A DNA stretch of 64,000 nucleotides from assembly GCA_036877525.1 (NCBI GenBank), contig JAZGTH010000008.1, positions 4,460,501 through 4,524,500 on the forward strand. The letters run 5' to 3'. The notes beneath the pieces were generated by a model. It made no database searches and was not told the DNA's origin. It was given only the letters and a program-made list of their open reading frames with translations. Shown here piece after piece: positions 1 to 14,180 of this stretch (position 1 is its first letter; each line of letters begins with the position of its first letter). A program made the position numbers and the translations under genes. The stretch comes from Chromobotia macracanthus. Taxonomy: Eukaryota > Chordata > Actinopteri > Cypriniformes > Botiidae.

Positions 1-604
1 AACAAATCATCTTATATAGATTCGGACCAGCATTCCTGGTATTCACCAGCCTTTATCAGATTGTCATCTCAGTGTCAGGATCTTAATATGTGCAGCTGAC
101 TCATTGATTCTCGGGTGGCTCTTTCTCTATAGACCTCACTAAGCGTACCTTCTATTTTCTGTCTCTTTATCCTTATTTATTTCTTCTCAGCCACCTGGCT
201 CGAGCTGACAGGTAGCCAATCTCTTTTTCACACTATTACCAATCAATCTGTGTAATCTCTGTATTCACTTAATATTGTACATAATATTGTTCTGCAATTA
301 TATATCACCATGACTTTCCTTATGTGACGCTCCAGCTAACAAGCTCCAGATTTGCCTGCCTCTATATGCAAAACAAGCCTTGTCTTTTAACTGGAGGCAT
401 TTATCTGAACTTTCATCCACTGCTTATGAGAAGTGTACTAAAGTCTCAGCCAACAGCTCCACAAAAATCTTGAGAATCTTTAAATGGGATTCTTGGCATG
501 ATGCTGAAAATCATAGAAATAATTTGTTGCGGTCTGGCTCAGTGGACACAATAGTGATTAAGATCAAATTCTGTCTCCTGAAATGCTCTGTTTTCTGTCT
601 GCAG
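1..604 (+). other. mast3 5' intron or upstream sequence, no exon recognised
   Basis: AT-rich sequence ending in a splice acceptor at 602-604. The family's more N-terminal residues (a basic, serine-rich leader) are not visible here, so the first mast3 exons must lie left of the window. The 76-codon open frame at 380-610 runs through the acceptor and has no family resemblance. Confidence 0.6.
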
Positions 605-3600
605 AGCTGAAGGGAGAAGGTGGTCTTTGGCTTCACTTCCATCTTCTGGTTACGGGACCAATCCTCCTAGCTCAACTGTCTCGGTATGTATCTCTAAATA
701 CCCCAAATAGTTGTCTGTGGTTAAAAAGTTGATCCCAATAATGATGAATCCTGTCATTATTTAGTAACCCTGATGTCATCTCTATTCCATATACTGTTGT
801 TGTTTTGGAAGACAGAAGCTGTTTTGCTATAGATTTTAATTTGTAGTGAACTGCTCCTTTAACCCAATAATTTGAACACTAAAAAACGAAGGAAAAGGGA
901 ATCTTGCCAGTTTTTCTCGTATTTGAGGTCAGTTTTTAATAAATGGATGACTGTTATAAGTTTAAAGCTGTTGTTGTTTGTAAATTGTAGTCATATATGT
1001 TATGAGTAATGCAGTTTGTTGATTCGCAGTCATCTTCCTCTTCTCAAGAACGACTCCACCAGCTTCCATACCAACCCACACAGGACGAGCTTCATTTCCT
1101 CTTCAAACACTTCCGAAGTTCTGAGAGCATGACTGAGGAAGATGGGCGGCCTTCTCCATTTGTACGACCCCGGTCACGTAGCCTCAGGTAAACAAACACA
1201 TGCATACACATTGATTGATTGTGATATAGGATGTCATTGTTTACATTTAACATAGGTTATTAAGGTTTAATTACTTTGTAGTTGTCTGGAGCTGCCTTGG
1301 ACTTATTAAACTACAAGTTCTACTATGTCAGAGCCCAGCTCGCAATCGATTCCACTTCATCCAGTTGTTTCATGTTCTCGCCGTATGTACTAATGGTAAA
1401 AAAATGAATTTACTAAATAATGTGCAGTTGATAAGCCTGCTGTCAGATGAGCAGACTCATGAGTCATGACTAATAAGAATTCCCAGGCCTTTCTCCTCAA
1501 AACTAAATAAAAGGAGTGTTTTAGTTTTCTGAAAGAACCTCCCTTGAGGCTGAGTCAAAGAACATGAGACTGAATTCACTATGATGTAATTCAACAGTGG
1601 GCTTTGAAATTTCTGCTGAGCGTTTTTATTTGTTTGTTAATAATGTGCTGTCAGAGTCTCTTGACTTGACTTGCACACACACAGTGAAATATCCCAGTGC
1701 TGTTATACTAAATAGCAGCACTCATGGAATCCTGCTTGGCTGATCAGATTAGAGGACCAGGTATAACTGTCCTCATCTTATCAGAAGGAAATGTGTATGT
1801 TAACAGTGTGAGTGTAAGGAAATGTGTATGTTAACAGTATTTTATGTTTGACATAACAAAGTTTACATTATCTCCTTATTTTAGCCCTGGACGAACAGGT
1901 AACTCATTCGATAATGAAATCATAATGATGAACCATATCTACAAGGAGCGGTTTCCAAAGGTATGTGGTACCACTTGCCAAACAGCCACACACCTCCAAA
2001 TTATTGCCTGTTTTTTCTCTGAGAGTATGCGCTTGGGTAAGTGGGCTGAATGTTCTTTTTGTCGTACAGGCCACAGCTCAGATGGAAGAGCGTTTGCTGG
2101 ACATCATTAGGCAGTTTTCTCCGGACAGCATGCTACCACTGGGCGATGGGGTACTGGGATTTATTCAGCATCAGCTGGTGGAGCTAGCCAGAGACTGTCT
2201 GGATAAATCCCAGAAAGGCCTGATCACATCCTTATACTTCATAGAGCTGCAGGATAAACTGGAAAAGTTGCTGCACGAGGTGAGATGGGAATGTTTTTAA
2301 AAATAATAACTTGAATCTGATCGTTTTACTGATACACATGTATCAGATTTTGGTTCTGATGTGCATTTAGTCTGTCTGTGGTGTGTTGGATGCAAATTTT
2401 TGGTACCTTAGCATAGCAATGACAATACTTTTTACCTACTGGCATAACAATGCACAACACACACTCTCAAAATTTAGCTGTCACTCCTGAACATCTCATA
2501 TAGTCATTTTTTTAGTTTGATGACCCAAAAGTTTTGTTTAATGCATTGAAGTCATTCACTGAAACACAAAGTTGGGGAAGGATATATTGAAAGGTTCTTC
2601 CCCATTTTAAAATAGCCAGTAGCGTTTAGTTAAAGAGCATTTGATTGGCCACAAAATCTGATGAGAAGCTGAATGCAGAATGATGTCAAAACATCAATGA
2701 TCCATACTGGTGGAAGTTTTGAATGCTTATATCTTCTAAATGCAAATTTTAAATGTAGTTTTAAATTGGTGTTTAGCTTTCCATATAGGACTGACAGCAG
2801 TATTCTGCTGTTGAGTGAATGTAACCAATATCAGTTTGATAACAACCCCTCCTAATTATACTAAACCAATAGGTGGTGTCAGAAGGTTGTTGTGGTTTGG
2901 CAGTGCTGTGGTGTTCAGGCAGGAATATCAGGTTGACAGTGATATGAGCACAACACTAGGTTCTGTCAGCAGGGCAGTGATGTGCTGGGCAGCCCCTGCT
3001 ATCTGTTACAGGCAAATAACATCCCATATTGATACCTAATGAGTGTAAAATGTGCCTCAAATTACCTAGCGTGATTTTACACTATAAATACTTCATAGTT
3101 TGTTTTCTACACGCAGCAAAGAAAAGAACATCTACTTATTTCCTCACTCTGATTGGTGCTTTCTGGTAGCATGTGCATTTGTATACCCATGATTTGGGTG
3201 TGTGACTGTAATTGTGCAAGTAGTCCCGGGTATGCGCATATATCCTGTAGCTAAGGTTTTGATTAGAAATATAGATATTTCCTTGTTCAAGTTCTGTGCT
3301 CATCTTTGCAACTACAGGGTGTTAGTTTCCATAGCAACCCATACGCCCACCCTGCGTGTAGCGTTCAGACAACCCCAGGCAAGACTCTGCACGCGCTGTC
3401 AGATTGCTGGTACGCCGTGGATGTCGTGCTCATAGATAGAGGCTATTAAAGTGTTTCCCACTCCCCTTAGTCAGCGGTGAGAGGCACAGGGCTGCTGGTG
3501 CTGCAGTCACACTGCAGTTATAACTGCTGTATATCTTCAGTCATCAGCTGTCATTGATAGTAAAAACCTGCGGTTCTGTGTTAACATATGGTTGTACCAG

Positions 3601-6600
3601 TCTGTTGTATGGTGTTCCTCTTTCTCTCTCTGTATTAGATGTCTGATAGTCTTCACTGTTTTCTTACCACAGGTTTAATGTAGATTTTTCAATGCTGATA
3701 CAAGAACTAATTAGCATTAAATTTGTCTATTATATGGGAGCTCTTTTGCGCCACTAAATAATAATTTGAGAACTCAATAAATCATTGGAACAATCAGATC
3801 TAAATGACTAAGTGCATAATATAAATTTTTGAACAAGAAAAATTAGGAAAAATGTTATAAAATAAAACGGATTAATGAAATATAATATTCAGCTTAACAA
3901 TAAATAATATACTATTGATATTTGTAATATGTTTCTAGTATCTGTTGCACCATTATCAATCTGTTTTTCTGTTGGTTTATCCATTATCTCAAATCAGTGG
4001 CACAGATGATCTTCCTTTTTATTTTTGGTTGATAATCATAACTGATTGTAAGTTTTGACCAAGGTGTATTTGCTCATGTAAACAATATAGATGCCCTGTA
4101 TCTGGGCCTCATTATAAAGCATCAGGCTAGATGTCACTGTGCTTGCAGTCCGAGCTGCCATCTGCTTGACTGGATACCATCGTGACTGCAGAGCTAAAAA
4201 AAGAAACCGTTCATTGTTTGATGTGACGGTTCATTGCGAGGTAGAAGCATCAGTGTTTCTCTCTTCCAGTGGCATTTGGCCGTCTGCAAAACATGAGTCA
4301 CACATCCCATTTGGCTATGCAGCTCTTTAATGCCAGTTTGATAGCATGTCTCCCTTACTTTGTTCAGCCTTGTCAAATATATAAAATGCAGTAATTTTAG
4401 TTTATCACACGAGTCATCTCAAATGGTGTTCCACAAAAAAAGTGAGATTTGAGAATAATGATTTGAAATAGCATATAAGTGCATATACGTGTAAATGATT
4501 ACAGAATATTTGTAGGTTTTTTGGGTGGGCTGTCCCTTTAAATCCATATTCAGTGAGTATAGAGTTGATTAAAATTCACACATTGCCTGGGTAGGATTTT
4601 GATCCTGTTGCACCAGAGCACAAGTAGTGCTCATTACCTCCCACGCCGCATCCCACAAGCCAGCAGATTCCTTTGCTCAAACAAGAAAAAACATTCCAGT
4701 CACAAGCAAATACCTCTGTGTTCAGAACAGACACAGCGTTCCTATGTGTACAGTCATTTGATGAGTGTCGCATTATGCCGCTGTTTTTAATAGATCTGTA
4801 ATGATGTACATACGGTTTATTATGGCACTTCAGTGCATGGAGGTTTAAAGGGGGCATGTTCTACACTTGTTCAGGATTTTAATTTGTCCCTAGAGTCTGC
4901 TTATATTCGTTTTTTTGGTGCTACTGCACCAAAAACAGTTTACTGTTTTACATAACTGTTATCCCCCCTCTCTCTGACCCTTTAGAATCAAACATGAAAT
5001 GTCTACTGCTGTTCCTTTAAGACTTCCATATGTAAATGATCTCTAATAATATTGGTCTACCTTTTTGTCCTGGTGAAGTTCACATTGTTGTTTCATATGG
5101 GTTTGTTGCTGTGTAGTGACTGATGTGCACACATGGGCAGTGGCCATAATTTTAAGGAATATTGTGGGTTTAATACAGTTTAGGCATCAGTTACATGCTG
5201 TCAGTTACCACAGTTTTATCTTGTATTAAACCTGGAATTGTATTTATGTGGTCATGGTTTTGACATCAATAGCAAAACAATCCATTTTTGACCCTTGGTT
5301 TCAGAGCCTTGCATTGTGAACGTTAGAAGCCTTTCACTAATATACATTATTAAACAAGGAAATACATATACATTAATAAACAAGGAAAAGAATACCATGG
5401 CCTTTTTAACTGTGTGTTTGTCTTGTCAGGCTTTGGAGCGCTCAGAGAGTGAAGAGGTTTCAGTTATCACTCAGCTGGTGAAGAAGATCCTTATTATCAT
5501 CTCACGCCCTGCACGACTGCTGGAGTGTCTGGTGAGATGCTTCAAGACACCTTCACTGCTTCTTCACAGTTTCTCAGTGAATATTCCAGGGCCATCTTTT
5601 AAGAAAGGCCTCCAGTTGCGGTCATGTTAACCCAGAACCAAACATAATTAAGCTAGACTTTCAAGACCAATTAGTTGTTCAGGCAACAAATGGACAGATG
5701 TGATATAGGTGATCCAATCCTGAAACATTTTAAACCCCATTTACACCTGTTTTTAACACTGTGAACTTATGATTGAATCACTTGAAATGGATGTTAACAC
5801 CAAGTGCAAAACATCTGTGTTCCTGGTTTGTCTTCTGGACATTTCTGTAGGAGTTTGACCCTGAGGAGTTCTACCATCTACTAGAGGCCGCAGAAGGTCA
5901 TGCTAAGGTTGGCCAGGGCATCAAAACAGACATTCCCAGATACATAATCAACCAGCTGGGGCTCAACCGAGATCCTCTCGATGGTGCGACTTCTGTCATT
6001 ATTTATGTGATATTCTTGTTTGGAAAGCTCCCTCGTTTCCCGCAGGGCTTAGTTTGTTGTGTCTCTCATCTCTGACAGAAGTTGTGCAGCTAGAAGAACA
6101 GCTTGATTTGGGCCCCATGTTGACCGTTGAACCTGAAGAATCTGCAGAGGTAAATGAGCTGAACCACTGACACCTCACTGAGATTCTTACCTTGTCACAA
6201 AAAATAAGCCTCTTTTTGTTTGTCACAGCAGAATAAATCTTTACCCACGCCACCACGGAGGAAGCCACTGGAGAGTGATTTTGAGACCATAAAACTCATC
6301 AGTAATGGTGCTTATGGGTAAGAGAATCATGTCATAGCTTGGGGTATAAAAATGATTATTGTGCATTCCATGCTGATGGAATGATCTTCCTGCCTTCATC
6401 CGTAATGCAGAATCCCTGGCAATATTCAAAAGACAGCTGAAAACACATCTCTTTCGTGAGCACTTAACCTCATCATAAAAAAAATCCTTTCCCTTCATTT
6501 CCTTTCCCTTCATTTCCTTTCCCTTCATTTCCTTTCCCTTCATTTCCTATCCCTCTTCCCTTTAAATCTCTCCCTTGTTGTAGAATATGATACTCTGAGC

Positions 6601-9600
6601 ACTGTCTGAAACTTGTATTGTGAGCACTTATTGTGTCTAGTTGCCTCTTCAGGTTGACTCGCTTGTTGTATTACGCACTTGTAAGTCGCTTTGGATAAAA
6701 GCGTCTGCTAAATGAATAAATGTAAATGTAAATTGTAGAGGCAGAATAAGGACAGCCCCTTAGCTGGCAAGATGTGATTTGAAGCAAAACATTATTATCT
6801 TAGTCTCATGTAGCCAGATTTTTGACTGCATCATTGCAGCTTATTCTGTTTAAGGACTGCCTACATGGACAAGAAGAGTTTGACTGACATGTAAAGCAAC
6901 CAATTAGGGGTTTTGTTTTTACATGCCATTTAAAGGTAGGGTTATCTAAAATTCATCATGCCACAATATGTACTTATGTAAAATAATAAGTACTTATTAT
7001 ATTTTAATTGGCAGAAATTCTGACCAGAAAGTAGATTAAAACTTTAATGTCAATTAAAGTTCCTCGTTCCTCAATCCAGTCATTAGTTCTTTCTCGATTT
7101 GATGTATCACCCAGGTATTAACACGACTTTGTTTCTAGGTGGAGTGATAGGAATAACATACTACCAAAGAACGTAGTTCCATAGAGCTAGCCAATCAAAT
7201 TAGAGCTGGCAAGTTTAGCCAGTGCTTGTCTTTGTTGTGTGTAAAATGCATCAGATGGTGAACGGACTGTGGGCGGTCCATCTGAGGCTGAGACTATCAT
7301 CTTCTAGCTTTAATCTCATCCAAGCTCAGTACATCATCTTGTTATCTTCAAAAGCAGGTAGCTGCCAGAATCAGCCGAGCAGCCTGCTGATTTTGAAGGT
7401 CTGTGATGTATCTTGCTATGTGTTCCATCTGTCCTGTAGGGCCGTGTATCTGGTGAGACATAAAGAAACTCGCCAGCGATTTGCAATGAAAAAGATCAAC
7501 CGACAAAACCTGATTCTGCGGAACCAGATACAGCAGGTGTTTGTGGAGCGTGACATCCTGACGTTTGCAGAGAACCCCTTTGTAGTTAGCATGTTCTGCT
7601 CCTTCGAGACACGCAGACATCTGTGCATGGTCATGGAGTATGTGGAAGGTCAGGCACTGAACATTCAGTCATCAGACTTGACTGCAGACTCAGTACAAGC
7701 GCAGTGCTGAGTTCCTGAATTAGCACTGTTATACAGTATTACAGCTGCTGATTAATAATGCATGGTGTGATATGATCTTCAGGTGGAGACTGTGCTACTC
7801 TGCTTAAGAACATGGGCCCACTTCCTGTGGATATGACCAGGATGTACTTCGCGGAGACAGTTTTGGCCCTTGAATACCTCCACAGCTACGGCATCGTGCA
7901 CAGAGATCTCAAACCAGACAAGTAAGAATGTACTGAGAAATCTCTTAACGTTCAACTAAATGTGAATGTAATTGTTGTTAAACAGTTTTGATAACTCTTT
8001 GCAGTCTCTTGATTACTTCAATGGGGCATATTAAACTCACTGACTTCGGGCTTTCTAAAATCGGCCTTATGAATATGACCACCAATCTGTATGAAGGCCA
8101 CATAGAAAAAGATACCAGGGAGTTCATCGACAAGCAGGTGAGCTTGCTAGTACGATTGAGCTTGTCTTAGGTCTTGAAAAAGCCGAATCAAACACTTTTG
8201 TGATTTGATATTTTTAATATTTTGCATGGCACTTGATTTTTGATTGCATAATTCTGTATATACATTTTTCTAGCACTGCGTCCTAACAAGGTGTAAACCA
8301 ATAATTAGTTTGTTCGCTCAGAATTTAAAAACTGCATTTAAATGTGACAGTCAGCCAATAAGAATGTATATGATGTTAAATATACAAACATGTGGAGTGA
8401 AATTTTGTAGATTAGATTTTACGGTGGGTGTGGCTACTAAGCACAACCCTGAAGAATGTCCTCTCGTAGGTTGGTTAAAACAAAAAAGTTAGTTGTACAG
8501 TCAATTGAAATTTTTATGATCATCTTCACATTATTGTGTCAAACCTGGTTAGATTGTGGTGTAGATTTTATTAGTTTAAATAAAATTTTATTGATCTCAG
8601 TAAATTAAGAATCTGTTTCTCTGATAATTGATTCACTGTTGTAGGTTTGTGGCACTCCAGAATACATTGCACCAGAAGTGATTCTGCGGCAGGGCTATGG
8701 GAAACCTGTGGACTGGTGGGCCATGGGCATAATCCTATACGAGTTTCTGGTGGGATGTGTTCCATTCTTTGGAGACACACCAGAAGAGCTCTTTGGGCAG
8801 GTCGTCAGCGGTGAGTTCAAACAAATCTGTCTGCCCTGTTAGCTGGTGAAACACAGATTCCATTAAAAGGATCAGGAAGCTTTAGCAACTACTTCAAAAG
8901 AAAACTGCTGGATTGGATTTGATACACAGTGTTCTGTATACAGATGAGATTATCTGGCCAGATGGAGATGATGCCCTTCCTGTTGACGCTCAGGACATGA
9001 TCACACGATTACTGAAACAAAGTCCGTTGGAGAGACTCGGAACAGGTACTGGATTATGTAACTGAAGTCAGGGCAGTGAGATATAGCAGCAAAACTATAT
9101 CTGTTATTTTTCAGCCTTCAGTAGATATCTCAATAATTGTAGCTTAAATTGTGTAATTAAATGTAGTTAAAATTGAGTTAAAATAGTGTTCCAGACTGTT
9201 TTCAGGGCTGCACAATACTAAAACATTGTATTTAAAAAACGTATTTAAAAACTGAAAATTATATAACCAGCACGCATGTTTAACATTGTTTCAACAAGTT
9301 TCAATGTTTAACATTCTTGCTGGGAAAAGAAAGCTTCACTACAGCTTCTATTAGAAGTCTCTCTGCTATCTTCATCAACCTAAAACTGACTATATACTTT
9401 TTAAAGTATTAAAGTCATTCAGTTATTGCGAACCATTGCGATATGCACATTTACAAAATGTTGATAATTTCATTATATTGTGCAGCGCTACTTTGTTTGC
9501 GAACACAAGTCATACAGAACCATTCTGCAAGAAGATGCCCAGGTTTGATGAGTTAACATGTATGTAGGTGGAGCTCCAGAGGTGAAGCAGCACATGTTCT

Positions 9601-12600
9601 TCAGCAGTCTGGACTGGAACGGACTCCTGCGTCAGAAGGCTGAATTCATCCCTCAGCTGGAGGCAGAGGATGACACTAGTTATTTTGACAGTGAGTCTCT
9701 GGTGAATTCAGCACACAGAGGAATCTTTGTGCTTTGTAAATGCCTGAAGTTGAGTGCTCTGATAATGTCAGCTCATTCAAGCTTATCCATTAAGTTTCAA
9801 TTACTAGTTCTTTATTGACCTCTGTTGTTGTGGATTTTCTCCTGTCTAGCACGATCTGAACGCTATCATCATGTGGCATCTGATGAGGATGAAGAAACTA
9901 ACGATGAAGAGTCTTCCCTTGAAATACGCAGGTTTTCTTCTTGGTCAAATCGCTTTAGCAAGGTTTGTTCTTTCCTTGTCCTCACACTTAAAAATGTTGT
10001 CAAAGATCATGTGTATCTTTGATAAGTGTAGTTTTGTTTCCTTTAATATTTAAAAAAGAAGCCAGTAAGCTTTAGTAATGTCACACCTGTGAGCCCTGCT
10101 ACTTGTTATTGCTAATTGGAAAAAGATATTAGGGGAGGAACATTCTCATTTTGAAGAGCTTCTAATTGGACAAAAATCTGTAGCTGAAGATTAATAATCA
10201 ATATTTTCACACACTTTAACACCATATAAAGCAGCAGTGCCAGGTTTGTCCTGTAGTGCAGTCATATTTTCCTTCCTTGATTTTTTTCCTATACACCATT
10301 TTACAGGTGTACAGCAGCACAGAGTATCTGGCCACCCCTTCCAACCTGAGCTTCTCTTCTGACCGCAGTCACAGTGAGGATATAGAGGACCGACCAGAAG
10401 GGAGAGACGCCCACTGTCATGGAGAGATCCAACGGCAGGCCTCCACTGGAGACAAGAGATTGTCAGCTCAGAGAGCAAAGTGAGAGCGCATACTTTGAAT
10501 TGATGGTATCAGATTATTATCGGTATTGGCAGATACTCAGGGTTGCAGTATCAGACATTAAAAGAGGTGTTGAGCCACCCCTAGTTATTATGACATGTTT
10601 ACATGTATTACTCATAATACATTTTTTGCATATTCAAACTGGTACATCATGTTCTGAGACATGCAACAATTAATGGCCATAGGCAAACCAGCACATTTGA
10701 ATATACAGGACTTAGACTATGGCACGCAAGGATAGATGGGTGGATGACACAGTGACTAGATGTTATTGGGCTGCATTCACACTTTTGATGTCTGTTTGAT
10801 CTTTCACAGCCTGCGCCCTCGAACTTCCTCCAGCTCCTCTCAGCCCGAGCGTGCTGTCAGCCCTCTTGTGGTGAGCAGCACACACAGTCTGGAGGCCATG
10901 CCTCGCTTTGCCCTGTCCACAGATGATGAGGGTAAGCAATCTGACCCACTCTGCCAACATAAGTTTCATTACTTCATGTCAAGAAAACCATGATGATGTT
11001 AATTGGAGAATGGTCCTTACATCAAAACTTACGATATTTGTGAGGGTCATGTTGCCAGGTGTTAAACATAATTGGTTGAATTTATGGAGTAATATGAGAA
11101 CATTTAACGCAAAAATTTGACAAAAATAATAATTTCATTAATAATTTGCAAATCTATGTGAAAAAATATAGGTAGAATGTGTTTTGTGAGATTTTTTGTA
11201 ACAGCATGACATTATAATTAGGCAAAACATTGTGTGACAGTGATCATGCTAAATTTGCTACCATGGAGACTTGTTTTGAGAAACTCTTTAATTGTGCAGC
11301 TGAGGTTGTCGTATCCAACCTGCGACGAATCAGACTTCGTAGCAACAGCACAGGAACAAAACACTCGTCGCCAAGGGAACAAGGAAGTCCACAGTGCTTT
11401 GGGAACCAGCTGGAGACACCCGACAAACAGCGTCTCTCACCAGGACGTAAAGTCCCCAAGTCTGCTTCAGTGTCCACCCTCTCCCTAATCATCACACCAG
11501 GTCAGGACCTAAACATGGTTACCATAGCAACACTAAAAAATTTTCCTTCTTATATCAAGAGCATGTTAGTGTAAGTGGTGATATAAATGTAGATGGGAAG
11601 CTCTCTCAACTAAATGAAAGATGCTGTAATATTATTTACTATTATTAAATTTTTGTAACATTCAGTTCTTGTAACTTGTGTTTTATTTTTGTTATATTTT
11701 CATTTCCTTTCTGACATTTTTCTCAGATGATGGGAGTGGCAGCGTACATGCACGGTCCGTTTCGCCTCGATCGTTTTCCTCTAATCCATCATCTCGAGAC
11801 TCCTCGCCTAATCGAGACCTGTCGCTCAGCGTCAGCAGGCTCCGTCCCCCAATCATCATCCACAGCTCTGGAAAGAAATATGGCTTCACCCTGCAGACAA
11901 TTCGTGTTTACATGGGGACCAGTGACATCTACACCATACACCACATGGTCTTGGTGAGTGGCAGGCAGTGATAGATCAAACACTTTTGTATCTTCACAAC
12001 TCATCAGAGCACCATCAAATTTTGCTCTCACTCTCTCTCTTTCAGGGTGTGGAGGAGAGCAGTCCAGCTCAGGAAGCTGGCCTACGAGCAGGAGATCTGA
12101 TTACTCATGTGAATGGAGAGTCTGTACAGGGTCTGGTGCACACAGAGATGATGGAGCTTTTGTTAAAGGTACTGGCACTGCAACATGATGTTCACTGAAG
12201 TATTCAAAACTGCTAAACTTAAGGAAATGGAAGATCTTTGTGTTCACATATAATTTGTACAAAAGGTCATGCCTGACATGACCCATGAATTGTTGAATAT
12301 TTAAATGGCTAAATGAACATCTGCTGTGTTTCGCAGAGTGGGAACCAGGTGGCCCTTCAGACTATCGCTCTAGAGGACACATCTATAAAGATTGGGCCGG
12401 CACGCAAGAGCAGTTGTAAAGGGAAGATGGCCCGCCGCTGTAAGAAAAGCAAATGGAGGGACAATCAGGACCGGTCAGTACAGCTCCTTTTGCTTCTATA
12501 TTTTTGTTTAGGTTTTTTTTTTGTATGGTTACATTTTGTTACATTGGTTTGATTAGGTATTGTAAGATTTGGTTAGGTTTTTTGAACTAGAGTGATTGAC

Positions 12601-14180
12601 ATTTACAATTGTTATATTTGCATGTGTGAATGTGATCTGTTGTGCTCCCCCAGGAGGCGCAATGTTCTGAGGAAACTGTCTAAACAGAGCACAGTTATGC
12701 ATAGCAGCCGCAGTTTCTCCTCTGGCCTGCATCACTCTGTGTCCTCCAGCGAGAGTCTGCCAGGATCTCCCACCCACAGCCTTTCCTCTGGACCCACCAC
12801 ACCCTGCCGGAGCCCCATTCCTGACCATGCCACTGGTATGACTTGCCGTTCTAGATCTACTGAAATAACAAAGATCATATTAAGGCTTTTTATAAGACAA
12901 ATTCTGTTTATTGGATCCAAATACTATGATAATATATAAACTATAGTAAATTTATCTAAGTTATAAAGTCATAAATCAATCATTTTACAGTATATCAACA
13001 GTAATTATTTCAAAAAGCAGCATTTTCTTATCAATTTATAGTTTATATTTATAGCTTATAAGTTTGTAGTGTTGCATGTTTTACCTATCCATAAAGTTTT
13101 GCATGCATTACCCAACCATTGCCTGTCTGTTCAGATTCCAGCTTACCCCAAAACGCCTCGCCGTGCTCCAGTTCCCCGAGTTCCCCAGCGGTCCAGATGC
13201 GACCCAGCTCACTGCACGGCCTTGGGTCCAAACTTGCCAACCAGCGCTACACTAAAGTAGGAAGACGGAAGTCCACTAGTAGCATCCCACCCTCTCCTCT
13301 GGCCTGCACCTCCTCGCCACAAGCTCTATCCCCCCAGCGTTCCCCTTCCCCCCTTCCCAGCATCCCCAAAACCCTTCACCACTCCTTCCACGGCAAGACC
13401 CTCTCACCTCCCACCATCATTCGGCACGTGGTCAGACCCAGAAGCGCAGAACCTCCCCGTTCCCCTCTGCTGAAGAGAGTCCAGTCTGCAGAGAAACTGT
13501 CAGGGGCCTTATATGCAGATAAAAAGCCCCACGCCCCCCGCAGGCACACACTGGAGGTGCCCCATTCTGAGATGGACATCTCCGGGGAAGCTGAATTGGA
13601 GGGGGCCTGTGGGACGGTGTACACGGTGGATCACAGCAGGCTCAGCGGGTACCTATGCGGACAACGATTGAGGGACTGGTCAGGTGAGCGCATGGAACAG
13701 ATTGTTGTAATGCGCAAGCTGAATCTGTCTGAGCGCCGAGATTCCTTCAAGAAACAGGAAGCCGTGCAGGAAGTCAGCTTTGATGAGCCCGATGACAGAG
13801 CCCCCCAGATACCCGCTCAGACAGCCATGCCAACTGGTGCACGGCCCAAGCAGCAGACAGTGTGGATGACGGGTGGAACGCAGTCAGAGGAGGAGGGTGT
13901 AGTGAGAAGGAACCCGCTGGTTCCCCAGATAGCTGTGCAAGGATCAGAGAGTGAAGAAGCAGATGAGTGGCAGCTTTGCTCAGATGAGGAGGAGGAAGAG
14001 GCGGACAAAAAGAAAAGCATCTTGCACACTCAGAGTCTGGGTGACCCTCGGGCTCACTGCACCAACAGGGACGCCCCACACGCTTCGCATGAAGCATCTG
14101 AGACTAATGCAGATGCATCGAAGCCAGAGAAACATCAGAGTCCAGAAAAGGGCAATGTGCTGTTGGCCAACATAGAATAA
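605..14180 (+). CDS. mast3: Microtubule-associated Ser/Thr kinase 3 (MAST3), 5'-partial, 23 coding exons
   Basis: Cytoskeleton-associated AGC-type Ser/Thr kinase. Exons: 605-683, 1030-1187, 1885-1960, 2070-2279, 5430-5531, 5851-5983, 6079-6149, 6229-6317, 7440-7648, 7783-7921, 8005-8137, 8645-8810, 8944-9045, 9568-9690, 9850-9962, 10307-10479, 10810-10931, 11300-11500, 11727-11953, 12046-12168, 12337-12473, 12654-12835, 13135-14180. All junctions keep phase, giving 1,370 codons plus stop. The order is the MAST-specific N-terminal helical domain (605-5983), kinase domain (6229 to about 9690: ISNGAYG loop, HRDLKPDN, TDFGLSK, CGTPEYIAPEV), PDZ domain (11727-12473: KYGFTL, AGDLITHVNGE), then a Ser/Pro-rich tail. 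MAST3 is chosen over MAST1, 2 and 4 for SSSSQPER, KSASVS-LSLIIT, SRSFSSGLHHS and SERRDSFKKQEAVQEVSFDEP. The N-terminus is missing; which teleost duplicate this is cannot be told. Confidence 0.96.
1786..1839. repeat. Short tandem duplication in a mast3 intron
   Basis: The unit aaggaaatgtgtatgttaac occurs twice, near 1786 and 1817, separated by about 10 bases, just upstream of the exon at 1885. It looks like a small local duplication with no obvious function. Confidence 0.7.
2280..5429 (+). other. mast3 intron, 3.1 kb, no gene seen
   Basis: The longest visible mast3 intron, bounded by a GTGAGA donor at 2280 and a TTGTCAG acceptor at 5427-5429. It is mostly AT-rich. A more GC-rich patch near 3310-3550 contains open frames but no recognised family and no convincing splice pair. 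I see nothing coding in it. Confidence 0.6.
6364..6735 (+). mobile_element. 3' end of an L2/CR1-like LINE in a mast3 intron
   Basis: A short frame ending at a TAA near 6475-6477 reads ESLAIFKRQLKTHLFREH, the typical C-terminus of a teleost LINE ORF2. It is followed by an untranslated region and the common fish LINE/SINE tail (gtaagtcgctttggataaaa, then gcgtctgctaaatg and a short (aaatgt)n run) ending near 6735. It is 5'-truncated, as usual for retroposed LINE copies. It lies in the intron that splits the kinase glycine loop. The family name is from memory of tail sequences. Confidence 0.75.
6484..6547. repeat. 15-bp tandem repeat, about four copies
   Basis: The unit tttcctttcccttca is repeated about four times inside the LINE 3' untranslated region. 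It creates a spurious minus-strand frame of repeating K-G-K-E-M residues, which is not a gene. Confidence 0.9.
9203..9490. mobile_element. Degenerate hAT-type MITE (candidate) in a mast3 intron
   Basis: The left end CAGGGCTGCACAATA (9203-9217) and the reverse complement of the right end (9476-9490) agree at 13 of 15 positions, and a gcgatatgcac motif typical of teleost hAT MITEs lies inside. No clean 8-bp target duplication is visible, so the copy is old or the ends are slightly misplaced. It has no coding capacity. Confidence 0.55.

Noticed and set aside
6241..6543. Minus-strand frame with repeated K-G-K-E-M residues
   Set aside because: It is a by-product of the 15-bp tandem repeat and runs antisense to a mast3 exon and a LINE tail.
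13376..14097. Several minus-strand frames of 70-107 codons opposite the last mast3 exon
   Set aside because: They are shadows of the GC-rich, Ser/Pro-rich mast3 coding exon, with no family resemblance.
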